Below are positions 25,401 to 38,231 of a DNA stretch of 64,000 nucleotides, one piece after another. Source of the stretch: Phaeotremella fagi. Lineage: Eukaryota; Basidiomycota; Tremellomycetes; Tremellales; Phaeotremellaceae. Positions within the stretch are counted from its first letter, which is position 1. Each line of letters starts with the position of its first letter. The notes under the pieces are model-generated. The model was given only the letters and a program-made list of their open reading frames with translations. It was not told the origin of the DNA and did not search any database. Both the position numbers and the translations under genes were made by a program. The DNA lies in contig BCHU01000012.1 of NCBI GenBank assembly GCA_001599715.1, positions 496,001 through 560,000 on the forward strand, read 5' to 3'.

Positions 25401-28400
25401 CTTCAGTCTTCGGTGGAGCCGCATCTGGTCCTTCTGCTTTTGGCACTGCTTCGACAACTTCGGTGTTTGGTGATAAAGCTGGGACTACCTCGACGCCATC
25501 GGCTTTTGCTACTACCCCTAAACCTTCTGTGTTTGGAGATACATCGAAATCGCGTTCGCCGTCTACTACATTTACCTCCTTTTCAGCAACAGCAGCTTTG
25601 AACGGTGAAAAGGGTCTTGCAGACGAATCGAAAGCTTCAATTCCAGCTATACCTCAAGAGAATAAGGAGGAAAAAGAGAAAGGAAACACTGAGATTGATA
25701 AGCAAACGCCGAGTGTCGTGTCCACAACGGAAGAAAACGTAGACCATGTTCCTGCTGTTGAGAATGCTCAGGTTCGTTCCGAAACTCAGACAGAAGAGGA
25801 TGAAGAGTCGGTTCAACCGGAAGATACTCCAGCTGAAGACGAATACGACACCGAGGAGTATGATGAGGAATATGAAGAGGAGTATGAGGAAGATGGAGAT
25901 AATGCTGAAGAACAGGAGGAGTATGCCAGCGATGAAGAGGAAGAGGAGGGAGAGGAAGAAGATTGGGAAGAAGATGATGAACGTCCACTGCGTTCCAGAC
26001 GTTCAGTGTCTAGTATACCTGATTTACCGACTGTTGATGAGGAAGCGGAAGAAAGGTCGTCCTCCCCAGAAGAAGATGACCAAGATGTGGAAAATCAAGT
26101 CTCTCCTTCGACGAAACCGCCAAAATCACCACCGTGGTTTGCGAAGTCTGTCCCAGCTGAGACCAAGGTCGCTTCTCCATCACCTTCAAGTGATGGTACT
26201 CCGTCTTTGTTATCACGTCTCAGTGATCCGAAACCATTCACTTTGAAACATGCTGCAAGGACTAGCTCTCCACTCTCGACTCAACCTGTATTCACCGCTG
26301 AGGAATCGACTACTCCACCTGGATCTCCTGCTAAATTCCAACCAAAGCCTGTGGAGCCTAAGGCATTCTCCTTCGCTAGTGGTGCTTCGAAGGTGCCATC
26401 GCCTTTAGGTGAACCGTCAAAAGCAGCCGGTGGATTCAATTTCTTTGATACCGCCAAGAAAGAGGAGAAGAAAACGGAGGCAGGAGATGTTGCTCCTAAA
26501 ACAAGTGGATTTTCTTTCTTTGATAAACCGAAAGATGTTGCTTCGACAGCGGAATCAGAATCAAGTACCATTAAAGCACCGGCTTTTAGCTTCGATAAAC
26601 CCAAAGAAAAACCTGCGGAAACTTCAACACCTCCGTCCACAGCGCCTTCAACCGGTTTCAACTTTTTCAACAAACCCAAAGATAGTGTTGTCCCACCCCA
26701 AGCACAACCTCAAACGCAACCACAACCACAAACGCAACCTTCAAGTGGATTTAGCTTTTTCAATAAATCTGAGGTGCCAGCAACATCCTCACCGGTTGCT
26801 ACTACCACTTCCAAGCCTCAAGAACCAGCCAAACCTTCACCCTTCGGATTGGGTTTAGGTCGTCCCTCCGCTCTCTCGACACCTGTCGAAGCTCCACCCA
26901 AGCAGTCTGTACCAGCTGTACCAGCCCCAGTCAAGGTGCAGACTTTTGTAGTCCCCCCTCGAACTCCTGCTGCTGTTGCTCAAAAACCCGTGGTTCCTGG
27001 TACCAGCATGGCATCGATTTTAGAAAGAACTATGAAAGATGTTATGGTGGATTTATCGAATGTAAGTTGATGATTTGATATGCTTGACGACGTTGGCTTA
27101 ATCGACACAGTTACGATCCACTCTTGACAATAATGCGAAATTCCATTCTGCTGTCAACGTCAAGTATCCTGTTACAGTTGATAACCTAGATTCAAACAAG
27201 ATATTACCTCTATCAACCATCTCGATCATTTCACGAATCACTCAAGATATCACTGAGATGCTAAAGAATTCCCGGAAAGAGGAAACAGTGGCTGAATTGA
27301 AACTTGGTGAACTACAGGCTCAAATGTTGAAGAGTGAGTGTTTGAGTTTGAGATCAGATTGGAATAGCCATTAGTAGATACTGACACGAATGAAAGCGGA
27401 TATGAAATTAGGACAAGCAGAGAAATTCTTGAAAGCTAGAAAAGATCCTTCGTTCGCTCGAGCTATGCAGATTAGAGAGTTGAATCCACAACAAGCAGCT
27501 AGTCAGGTTAGGTTGAGGAAATTGGTTCAAGTGGGTTTTTACTTTTTTTGATGTTGAAGACAAGTTCTAACTGGATTTGCGTTAGATGACCGAATCTCGA
27601 TTAGATGAATTAGATACTAGGATCAGTGGATTGAAGAAACGATCTGAGAAACGGGATACTGGAAAAATGAGGTTTGTCATTCCAACTGTGTTTCTCTTGT
27701 GATCTGCTAAAAGTAACGTCTACAGTCAACCGGCACTTGAAAGAGTTCAACGTACAGTTCGCAATGTTGATTCAGCGATCCGTGACAGACAACAAACGAT
27801 TGATGAACTTTCCCGACGTATCAGTTCGATAAAATTGAACTCCACCACGCCCAAATCTAAATCTACACCGACATCATCAAGATTCTCAACCTTGAACACG
27901 ACTTCATCACCTTCCACGCCGACACCTATAAATCCAGATGAAGGGAACGACGGAGGATTGAAAGAATTGAAAATCGAACCCCCGTCTCATGATTTGTTGT
28001 TGATCATTGAGAAATCTATTAACAGACGATCTAACGTTAGAATCAAGAACAGCGTCATCACCAAATCAATCTCGAAATCACTTAAAGGGGTTTTAATCGA
28101 TTCAGTCCCTTTACCTGGTGAAGTCAAAATCCTGAAACAAACAAAATCCACAACCAGTCCAGAAAAAGAAGATAAACCACATGCACCGGTATCATCTTCA
28201 TCGTCCTCACCGTTCGCCAATCTAAAATTATCTTTGGAACCCTCGTCATCAACCGTTACCTCATCTACACATAGGGGACGGGTTAGTAGTGGACATCGAT
28301 CGCATACTCCAGCTGTTAAACTTCATTCATCTACTTCACCTTCGTCCAATACTGTTCCATTAGGTTCGGGATTTTTCGAACCACCACCAAATATAGTTGA

Positions 28401-28520
28401 TGGGGATGGAGAAGATGGTTTGTCACCACCTAGGAAACCTATTTTCAGGTACGTCTGTCTTTGAGTGCAAATATTCAATCTTACTGATGAAACCTTAGTT
28501 TTGCTGGGTTCGGTAAATAA
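22466..28520 (+). CDS. NUP159: FG nucleoporin Nup159/Nup214
   Basis: This cytoplasmic-face nucleoporin helps mRNA export by tethering the Dbp5 helicase. Several short exons (22466-23320) start with MFNTGSNPFAVLSE and encode the beta-propeller. The large exon then continues the propeller (HYPTHIQWLENDLFLVTYA) and enters an FG region (about 23960-25600) with many SAFG and GFGQ repeats. An acidic block (25780-26000) follows, then five aromatic F-x-F-F repeats (26427-26772). The coiled-coil C-terminal part (27000-27840) carries the helices that bind the Nup82 complex. Past it lies a Ser/Pro-rich tail, and the last exon (28499-28520) ends SFAGFGK. Overall length is about 1830 residues. Domain order is diagnostic; exact small-exon borders are approximate. 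Confidence 0.9.
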
Positions 28521-28797
28521 TCAAATCAATTCTTCATTTGGGTTAGATTTACACATATGGTTTCGACTATTTCATATTTTGTGATCACGGGATGACGATG
28601 CATTAAATTGTAATCCAATTAGTAACTTTCAGATGTACAGCATAGTCTGAGCAGACGACAGCTAATCCAACGGTCATTAGATACATAGTATTTCCCTGAG
28701 CACTTCACGTTTACTTGAAGATTCAGTATTCCGCTATAGATAATGTTTTACCTAAGTCAAATGATCAGTTTCAGCTAGCTGACAGTCCAATGGGTGA

Positions 28798-31702
28798 CTA
28801 ACCAATAGCAGGTCTAGCTCTACGTCTAGACTGAGGTAAAACGTCTTGTGCAGCTACGTCAAAAAATCCAAATCCACCCACTAAACCATTACATCAGCAA
28901 TCAATCTCACAAAGGAAGGAAGTGAACTCACGCATTTCCTCATCATCACCCCGCTCCTCACTTTCCTCATTACTAATAGCTTTCCCAGTCCTGGCATCCC
29001 TCATCACACCCGCATGATCCATAAACGCCTCTGGTCGTTCGTTGGCTTCCTTCCATAACCCAATCAAGATCTTTTGGATTTCAAAGAGGTAAGCTTGGAG
29101 GGTTGCTAGGTATCGTTTCGTTTGGAGATGTTTGGATGACATGCAGCTATGTTTTTTTTGGGGGGTTAAGATACTGTGTTGTTGGTGATTCTTGAGACTT
29201 ACACTGATATCCCTTCTTCTTTGATGATATATCCTATTTTTCTATGTTAGGTCGTCTCTTTTTGAGATTCATCGATCCAAACTCACCTATCCCATACCCT
29301 TCCGGCGTTACTGGTCCAAATCCAAATAATCTTAACGCTGGATTCCCACAATTCGAAGTTGAAAGTACTGACGTTCCTAATAGATTATACCCAGGATCGG
29401 TGAATATTGAAGGTACTTTGATATCCTTGTTACCAGATACGATATCCCTCTGTATCAGTGAATACATTGCGTACAAGTGTCTTTTTTGTTGTTAGCGATG
29501 TATTGTAGTTGAATGTTCACTGGACATACCGATCTTGACCTAATCCTTGACTGCATTCTTTCGTCAATTGACCATGTCTTTGACAGGCTTTTCGGAGGGC
29601 TGTTACTTTATCTTGCGGTGACGCTGTACCGGAACAGAAGGTCTTTGGCGTCATCGTTCAGCTATATTCCTGTTCAAACTATAGTTTACTGACCTTGACG
29701 AAAGCCACACTTTCAGGTTGTACCGTTCGGATGGCCTCAGTTCTACCATGTAAGAAAGCCTTAGTCATTGCCGGTTCATATGTACTCTCCACCCGTCCTA
29801 TTTGTAAATCATATCAATATCCCGGATCGAATCCAGTCCATTGCCCACCCACCATATAAATTATAATAAGCAGCCTGGAAAGCCATTTGAACGAAAGCGT
29901 CAGGACTGAACCCCTGTCTCTTGATGAAACTACTTCCGAACCCAGTAAACTCCAAAGCCTGAGAATCGTTCTGACAGATCAAATCTGAAATCCTGGTCTC
30001 GGCGTATCTGACACCAGCTACTAGATCGGGTGTGAGACGCCATTCAAGTTTTTTGGGTGTGGTTTCGAGATCTTCTTCAATGTCGTTAGCTTCTTTCTTG
30101 GTTTTTGAGCCTTTGGCGAATGGCGATGGTTTGGCTTTGAAGAGGGAGGGAGTTGATGGATTTATTGTCTGAAACGTCAGTCTTGTGACACTGCTTTTTT
30201 ACGTACCTTTGCAAACAGAAGAACAAGCTCGGTATAGACGTCTGCGGCGTATCTCAACACTGTATGACCGTCCACACCAGTGTGTTCGAAATTGATTCCC
30301 GCTTCTCCATTGGAGCAAACGATGATTTGGAGCTAAAATCAGAAATGTTCCTAACATCACACCTACTTTATCATACCATCGATTTGTGCCTGGATTTCCT
30401 ATCAATACGAGTCTCAAATCAAAAGCGGACAAAAGGTTTGACCTACAAGTTCCAACCTGTACCCCATTCTCCAACTTGTAACCACCACACAAGAAATTAC
30501 CGCACAGTTCAGCTAAATCCTCCGGTCCCGCATCATCGAGACAAACCACGAACAAAGAAGAATCCACGACCTGTAAACAAGATGCATTGTTTTTATTAGA
30601 TTTAACAAGTTCAGTTCGAAGATGTGACCAAATTTTTCGATTTTCAGTCGTCAGTATTCCAACGGCGTTTTGAGCGACCTGGGATGAACCATTAGCTTAA
30701 ACTGTGGGTGCTGTTGTTCAAAGTTACCTGTTGGACTGGAGTTTTATCGGCATCTTTCATTATTGCACGTAGATTTCCCAAGATCTCCCGTTCGTTCAAC
30801 ACGGGTCGATTTTTGGAATCAAGACAATCGAACCAATCTTTCAATCAGTCGTTGTTAAACATTGAATACTTACAGAACTGTCCTCGACGAATAACTGCAA
30901 TGTGTCGACTATCATCGTGAACTTCCATTCGACATCCTCTCTGAGTTGTTAGTCATGGGAACAATCAAGTAGACTTACGTCTGTGGGTACCCTACTCGTC
31001 CCGAATAGACGACCATACTGACTCATATCCAGTGGTACACCCCTAACTGCGTCTGGTTGAAGGATCCCACTTCTGTAATCGTGTATGAAACCCAAAGAGC
31101 CTAAGATCAAAGAAGCAGCTCTAGGTAACTGTGGATTTTCATGTGGCGTAACATCCGTTCTAAGTTTCAGAGACTGCTTCAGAGCGGTCGACTTACGAAA
31201 GGACAAAGAAAGGATTCTTGCGATCAGCACGATTAATTTGGTGGTAACTTACTAAACTGAGAACTACTGAATCCGAATGTGACAGATAACTCTCATCTTT
31301 GGGCGTCAGTGATTAGGTTGGTTTCGGTAACGTACACCAAAATTCTTCAATGTAACTATCAACACCTTTGTTATATTCTATCAAACGATCTTGCCATTTT
31401 TGACCTTCTCCTGAAGAAAGGAAATCGTCGACTGCTGAAGTTGTTTTGGCATGTTCCTCGTCGTCCTATGGAAAGGGGTTAGGACTATCATAACTGGCTC
31501 TTGAATTGGAACTCACCTGAAGACCTCTTAATGCTTTCAGATACCTCTTACAGGTATCCTGTAAATTTGGGATTGGTAGTTTAGGTAGTTGATTTGAGTT
31601 GAGTTTATCTTGTTTCATGTCGTTGACTTTTGATTGGGATTGATCTGAAGGTAGGACGGGGGGTTGTGAGGTGGTAGTTGGAGTTGGAGTTGGAGTTGAC
31701 AT
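28798..31702 (-). CDS. Carnitine O-acetyltransferase (cytosolic YAT/FacC type)
   Basis: The enzyme moves acetyl groups between CoA and carnitine, letting acetyl units cross organelle membranes during growth on acetate or fatty acids. The N-terminal segment LPKLPIPNLQDTCKRYLKAL is the usual start of the choline/carnitine acyltransferase fold. The catalytic histidine lies in NFEHTGVDGHTVLRYAADVY (about 30280-30220). SQALEFTGFG, VQMAFQAAYY and TEAIRT belong to the binding tunnel. Near the end, GFGPVTPEGYGIGY and HLQTKRYL are family motifs. The C-terminus (ARPAIG) has no peroxisomal targeting signal and no mitochondrial presequence is seen, so I favour a cytosolic form. At least ten introns interrupt it. 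The product is near 800 residues; some inner splice sites are uncertain. Confidence 0.88.
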
Positions 31703-32322
31703 AGCGATAAACAGTGGTGGTGTTGTTGTCAGAGGAAGATAATCTAATCTAATACCTAGTATCTAATATCTAGTAACCAGTATCTGCTGCTGATCTGACA
31801 GTAGCTGACCGGTTATAATTCAATAGCCTAAACTTACGGCCGTCGGCTGGGATATCGGCTTTAATATTTTGTGAAGAAAGATTAGCGCTTACGTAACCCT
31901 GTGCCACATTTCAGGATGGAATCAAATCCACTTTCCATCCGGGCACTCGAGGAAACTCCGTACATTACGAAGGAAACAAATAACAAGATTGATTCCGTTG
32001 GTTTGTTACTCGTTTTAAGACTGGCCACACTGGATGATCATCGCTACACTCTATTATACCTCCTAGCCTGCAGTCTGGGATGTTCTAGACTGTAACTGTA
32101 AATTAACTACACTGTAACTGAGGCATTTAATCTCCGGAGACACACACTCATTCACCGTAACAAATAAAATAATACCTCATCAAGCTTAATTTTTTACATC
32201 AATCAATCAATCAGTAAATCAATTCCTAACATCATATCCATCAATCAGTCAATCATTATCAGCATTGGTCATTACCATCACATAACATCATCACATATCA
32301 CACTATCACCCACCCACCCACA
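31703..32322. promoter_or_regulatory. Divergent promoter region with short AATC repeats
   Basis: This 620-bp gap lies between divergent start codons of the carnitine acetyltransferase and F-box genes. Near 32197-32255 it carries a run of TCAA/AATC repeats, followed by CA-rich leader sequence before ATG 32323. No coding exon is supported. One 64-codon open frame at 31901-32095 has no recognisable features. Confidence 0.5.
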
Positions 32323-34390
32323 ATGCTCGACAAAATCCCACCAGAAATATTATCAACCATAGCTTACCACCTCACTCTGACCAGCACCACCTCCAACCTC
32401 CCACAACCACCCCTCTCCCTCCTCCTCTCCTGTAAAACAATCAACAACATCCTAAACCCTAATGACAACCACGACCTATATGCCAAACTTTTCAAAGCAA
32501 CGTTCGATTGTAAAGCGATAGAACGTCGATTAGGTATCATCCCTTCTTCAGGGTATAATCATGAATTGCAGAAACGCGTTTTGGCTTTGAAAAAATTAAA
32601 TCTTTGTGTTCGATTTCATGATTTGTCGAATGTCGTTATTGATGATATCTGGGTGATATACCTGATGATTTTAGAGAATGGTTAGTGGATCCTTTTCTTT
32701 CGTTTTTGTTGGGGGAAGTTTTTGTTTACTGATTTGATTTGGGTTTAGATGGCCTCAATTTACCTCATCTGAATGGTCAAAACGGTGGATTGAATCTCGC
32801 ACTCTTTTTACATCTGTATCAAAGTGAAATCCTACTTCATCAAGCAATTCAACCTGGATATCCTGATGAAAGTATGGAGAAATCTCTGTACATGTGGATA
32901 GCATGGTTATACGCTGGAACGAGTGAGTTAAAATGCTATCTTCTTTCTGAAGATTTCGCTAACCATCTTAGATGACAAATATGTCGAACAACCCGATTCA
33001 AGAGATGAAAGAATGTTCACATTAAGACCCTACGTTTTCGCTCCACAACGTTACGAAACTTATTTCGGTCCATGGACATCACCAGATTTACCTTTAACGG
33101 TTTACGCGACCGAACCAGTTTCAGCATCAACTTCATCGTCTGATCGTCGGAATCCATTCGCAGCTGACCTGACACCTAAATCAAGATTATACACTATCGA
33201 GTATTTCGGTTCGAAATTGAACATCTGTCCACCGATTCTATCCCATGCTGCGATCTTGATGTTTTTCAAGAAATTCAATCAAACAGATCAGCAACCACAG
33301 CACGAGGATGGCGAAACTGATGCCCAAACGAATGAAATGGATATCGATTCATCAAGTGTAACCTCGTCAGCTAACGATGACGATGACGACGACGATGACG
33401 ACGATATCATCTCATCAAAGTTCATGTCAATAAGAGAATCTAAATTGCACGACAAAGATTTTTTGAGATTGACGAAATGTTTCGATCCGACTTGTTCGAT
33501 TGGGATGAAAGCTTCGAATTGGAATGGAAGTTTTAGTGGGAGTTGGGAAGGGAATTTCTCGTTCTTCGATTTCGACGCTTTCAGGGAGATGCTGGCTGGT
33601 CAGAGTCAGGCGTTGTATACCGGTCCTTATGGTGAACAAGCTCAGGTTTGGAAATTGACGGAAACTTATGTTAGAAGGAGGAAGGAGGTTGTTGATGAGA
33701 AAAACGATTTAGACAACTACGACAATGGCGAGGATAAGAATTCAAAATCTGTGGAAAAGATTACTGAAGATACTCGAAAAGGTATTGAGGGGATTCAAAT
33801 TGATTCAACAAAAGAGACAGATACCGCTACTCCAACCTCAAATCCAAAACAACAAGGTCTTCCACTGAACGGACCGAGTACCAACGCAGGCTTCCCCATT
33901 CAACCTTCACCAACGAACCTATCTTTAATCTCCTCAGCAGCCGAGGCAGCCACGTTAAAAGCGACCATCAAACATCAAGTAGACAGTATACCAGGATACG
34001 AGATCGTACCCCACGAAGAATTACGCGAGATACTCGATGATCCTTACTTTGATGGATCGTCTCGAGTTCAGGATGAGGGTTTGGAGATTTTGTTGACTGG
34101 GACTGGACATTCTGCTTGGGGTAGATTCATACTGAAAGGTAGAGTTAGGGTTTGGGATGGTATGGCCAGTTTAGTTAAAGAATATGCCGTGAGTGAGGTT
34201 CGTTAATTGAAAATCATTTTACTTTGATTTAGTAACTGATCGATTGGGGTAGCCTGACGCAAGAGGGAAATGGATTTATAGAGGTTACGTCTTAGCTGGT
34301 AGTGTTTTCGTTGGTCGATGGAGAGATACTTTCACACCTGACTCTTATGTTGGTTATGAAGGGACTTTCATTTTGAACAGGAGAAGATGA
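32323..34390 (+). CDS. F-box-like protein
   Basis: The N-terminal MLDKIPPEILSTIAYHL, then LSLLLSCKTINNIL, fits an F-box, the motif that binds Skp1 and brings substrates to SCF ubiquitin ligases. Four exons encode about 640 residues. The rest contains a folded-looking part (FGPWTSPDLPLTVYATEP, FDFDAFREMLAGQSQALY), a run of ten aspartates near 33378-33410, and a charged linker. The C-terminal beta-rich part after the last intron reads GRWRDTFTPDSYVGYEGTF and ends NRRR. The last intron uses GTGAGT just after KEYA; reading through it would end the protein early. The substrate is unknown. The C-terminal half may be a fungal ligand-binding domain, but I do not recognise it. Confidence 0.7.
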
Positions 34391-34519
34391 GGTGAATGTC
34401 AAGCTTGTTGTTGGGATTGTGTTTTGTAGTCATAGTCAACCATTTTATTACAATATGATATAATCTGTATTGGAATATTAAAGTCCGGGTATAAACTCTC
34501 TATGTATCTACTAAAACCT

Positions 34520-35544
34520 CTACCCCTCAACCCTAACCATCATCCTCTCCACCACCGTCCCAGTAAAACCCTTAACACAACCCACCATCTCCTCCTTCAA
34601 CACACTACACCCTTCAACCCCCAACCCAACCATCTCCTCGAATCTATCAACATGAAGTCTAGTTTCCATTTGGGCCAGAGTGATCTTCCCGTTGGAAGGT
34701 GTACAAGCTATAACTAGATTTGGGAGATCGTTCTCTTCTGGTTGGGACAGGTCTAGGAGGGGTTGGGTTAGGTGGAGTCCGATGCTGAGGGAGGTTACGT
34801 AGTCGGTTAAAGAGATTCCGGCGTGGATTAGGGCGAGGGTTGAGGCGTTTATTGATGTTGGGAGGATTCCTGGGAGAGGGGTTAGTTGGGTTCGAGGGGT
34901 GGTTTCGGAGGGTTGATCATGAATGATCTTTGATTTGGGTCCCATGATGAAATCATCCATCCATAACTTTCTTCTTTCATCCTTCAGAACAAGAGTGATA
35001 GCACGAACATTGCCCAAGCACCAAAACACATCTACACTCACCTCCATCCGATGAAAGTACTTGAACATGAATCGAGATTTCACTCCTAGGATAAAGGTTC
35101 AACATGATGACAGGTTCGAAAGTCTGTCGTATAGCAGCTGCAATCTCCAGCAGACGTCTAATCACCACCATTAAGCAAATCAGTTTCTGATCCCCTCTTC
35201 AAACTACAAAGAACGCACTTATCATTCCGACCAGTCCGACCATTCTGAGTCCACCCACTAACCCCAACTTCAACACTGATCACCCCTTTATCATGATTAC
35301 TGCTACTTCTCAACTTAGGTTCGCGAGGTCCATAAACCGCTACTGAGACCGTTGTAAGTCCCTGCGTGACTGTTGAGGATCCATCTGCTGTCGGGTGGGT
35401 GGATAATTTGAATGATGTTGAACGGAGTTCGTACGGTCTTCTGGAATCGTGTCGAAGTCCTGAGGTTGGGTTGTTAGTTAAGCAGGGGGGAGGTGACTTA
35501 CCCCCATCATTTAGTATTTCTAATCTTGAGGAGGAGGCGTTCAT
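34520..35544 (-). CDS. RRP41: Exosome core subunit RRP41 (Ski6)
   Basis: Rrp41 is a ring subunit of the RNA exosome, with the RNase PH fold but no catalysis in fungi. The start LEILNDGGLRHDSRRPYELR spans the first intron and matches the family opening. DGSSTVTQGLTTVSVAVYGP, then RRLLEIAAAIRQTFEPVIML, HVQVLSSDGGILPTSINAST and LALIHAGISLTDYV are classic RNase PH segments. The model gives about 248 residues, the family length, ending VRVEG. One intron (34870-35041) is 172 nt, three times the local norm. The gene shares a 307-bp divergent promoter with the Dip1/Ldb17 gene, and its stop is 129 bp from the F-box stop. Confidence 0.93.
34870..35041 (-). other. Unusually long 172-nt intron in RRP41
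   Basis: The flanking exons join LSSDG to GILPTS, exactly as in Rrp41 relatives, so the borders are firm (GTGAGT donor, CCCAG acceptor). The interior is mostly open in one frame and has a GATGATTTCATC palindrome. I saw no convincing box C/D or H/ACA elements. Confidence 0.6.
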
Positions 35545-35851
35545 TGTTGTTGGCTTATGGTATGGTATATGTAAGACTAACTGTAGGTAACATTGAATTT
35601 TGAAATTATTGAGACGATCGAGTTAAATGAGGGGATTGTATAAATATACCGGACCGCATGTGGGTGTTGCTATCTATTCTTGGCATCTATGTCTAACTTT
35701 GAACCATAACATATCGTTTATCCAGCTCATCATTCTGTCAATATCCAACAACTCATCCCAGCTCACAAAGCAACCCAAAATACTCAACCCATTTCAAACA
35801 TTGTCACGTCGGCAGACCCCAAAATAAACCTAGAAGATTGGTCTGCCGACC
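35545..35851. promoter_or_regulatory. Divergent promoter between RRP41 and the Dip1/Ldb17 gene
   Basis: This gap separates two divergent ATGs and has no coding exon. A TATA-like GTATAAATATACC lies near 35638-35650, about 200 bp before the ATG of the plus-strand gene. Confidence 0.45.
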
Positions 35852-38231
35852 ATGCCTCACAGAAGACGTTCTTCTTCAGCTGCGACCAACACCTATACAC
35901 ATCAACCTCAATCTCATTCTCATTCTCATCCACACGGTCACACTCACGCTCATCCTCACGCTCATACACATCATCACAGACGTAGACATGATAGACATGA
36001 GCAGGAACCTTTACAGGGAGGTAGTAATGATACTTATCTTAGGGTAGATAATCGTGATCAATTTTGGCAGGGTACGTCAAGGTCATCCCATTTGAGATAC
36101 GAACTGAACTGACGACATTCTTAGAAATCGAAGCTATCGTTGATATACCTGAATCACCAAGTCTCGTCCAACTTGATAACACTTTAAAGATGTTTGTATC
36201 CTTCTGTTCAACTTATCATGGTATGTCCAAGCGTCCTTCAAGTTTGGTCCTTACGATTTAATTAACTCAATGTTTCATCTACTTTCAGATACCTACCTAG
36301 ACTCCCCACAAGAGATTTTACATGTTATAAATGAATTATTGGATTCTGAATTGTTCACCTTTCACTACGAAAGAATGGTTGGATTGATGATGACGGATGC
36401 TCAAGAGGTAATTACGTTTTTAACGTTCACGTCATGTATACCAATTCTAATTCTTTCATCACTAGAACACCAACCCACATGATTTGTACATTCTCTATCA
36501 TATCATTCATTATTACGGTCATCGACATCCTAGTTTATTTAAATCTCATAGAAAATGGAGAAAGCTTTTACCAACTTTGGGTGAAGTTGTTGCTGTTGAG
36601 TGTGACGAGGTGAGCTATAAGTTGAGATATCTCAGGATCTAGCTCATCACTTAACAGACTTTCGTGCTCGGCCTGCCACCTATCGAAGCTAGATTGCGTC
36701 TCCCAGCAACTAACCTGATGTACGAAGTCTGTCGAGTTCAAAGATTAGACCCCAACGAGATAGCTCAGTTTGACGATACTTTCCTTGATCACTTGTTCGA
36801 TCTAGTCGAAACAACTCGTGACCAACAAGATGAAAGGTTAAACTACGCAGTCATCAAATTAATCGTAGCTCTAAACGAACAATTCATGGTATCGACCCTT
36901 CCAACGAAATCATTACGTGGAAGTGAATCAGCACCATTGCAAAGTGTCGCCGTGTTTGAAACAACTAATCTACCCGACTCAAATCCATCAACCGAAGCTC
37001 CAACTCCTACCTCGTCTTTACCCAAATATTTGATTCCAGATGCACAACATGTTAGGAATCATCATCGGGCTAGGACAGGTTCGGTCGGTCCTTATTCACA
37101 TGATACCGATGAAGAACCGAAAAGGAAAAATAGAGTTTTAATGATTCTGATGAGAAGATTGGGTTCTAGTAAAACTTTTGGTGAAAACGTGATTTTCATG
37201 TTGAATCGTGCTGGTACGTGTTTAGCTCTCGATTCTCTAGGCAGAGTGACTGACAGAGTGAATAGAAAATACACCGGAGGATTTGTGTATGCAGCTTCTC
37301 ATACTTAAAATCCTTTATCTCCTTTTCACCACTCCTGGAACTCAGGAATACTTCTTCACTAATGATTTGAGAGTTTTGTTGGATGTTTTTATCAGGGAAT
37401 TGGTGGATCTACCGGATGAGTGCGAGGCTGTGAGTTGCGGCGTGAATGCAATCTACCATAACTCACACGATCTAGCTACGACACACTTATCTTCGTGTTC
37501 TATATCCATTATTGAACCACACCCAACTCAAAATTGATCCTTACAAACGACCTCAGATCAAATTGATTCTTCGTTCTTTGATTTCCCATGGTCATATCCA
37601 AGATGTTGGCGCTACAACTGTAAGATTAGTGGAAAGATGTTTGGAAGAACCCAGAAAACTTGAAAGATCTCATAGGTGAGTCAGTCACAAATCCCGAAGC
37701 TAACCTTTCAGCGCGGAGAATCTAAGAAAAGATCATACAGCATCTACACTATCTCTAGCATCTGTCGCGTCAGCATTACCTAAACCAGTGTTAAGTCATT
37801 TAACGACTACATCAATCTACACCTCCAGAGATCCAGTTCGACAATCATCTTTAAACGACGTATCCGAATCTCACGCGATGGTTCCCAATCTAGAATCAGA
37901 TTCACCAAACACCACAACCTCACCTATAAACATTGAAAGACCAAGTTCGAGTACGTCCCTCTCATCAGTTGTTTCTTCACACACGCCAAACGGAATTTCC
38001 AGTAGATTCAGAAGGAAAGCGCCAGCCCCGCCTGGTGATCGATCTTCATCAAGGAAGTTATCTGTGAATTCGAACAATTCTTTGGATTCTGAGAATACTG
38101 GGAGTGGATTCTCTTCGTTCGTTAGTGAATCGAATCTAGATTTACGGGTTCAAGGTTCTAAAGGTGTTCCACCGCCTGTTATTGAGATTGATCATGCTCC
38201 TGTTCAAGGTTGGACCACTTTCATGACTTGA
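35852..38231 (+). CDS. Dip1/Ldb17/SPIN90-type Arp2/3 activator
   Basis: The family activates Arp2/3 to make the first linear actin filaments at endocytic patches. The product has about 650 residues in some nine exons. After an odd His/Arg-rich N-terminal end (about 35 residues) the armadillo-like core begins: [35 protein letters not shown]. The conserved DUF2013/SPIN90 leucine-rich domain follows: [58 protein letters not shown] and [13 protein letters not shown]. The C-terminal 180 residues are Ser/Pro-rich with a proline-type patch ([11 protein letters not shown]) that could bind SH3 domains. The first intron needs the donor one base after CAG (exon end 36071) to keep frame. The assignment is confident from the core motifs. 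Confidence 0.82.
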
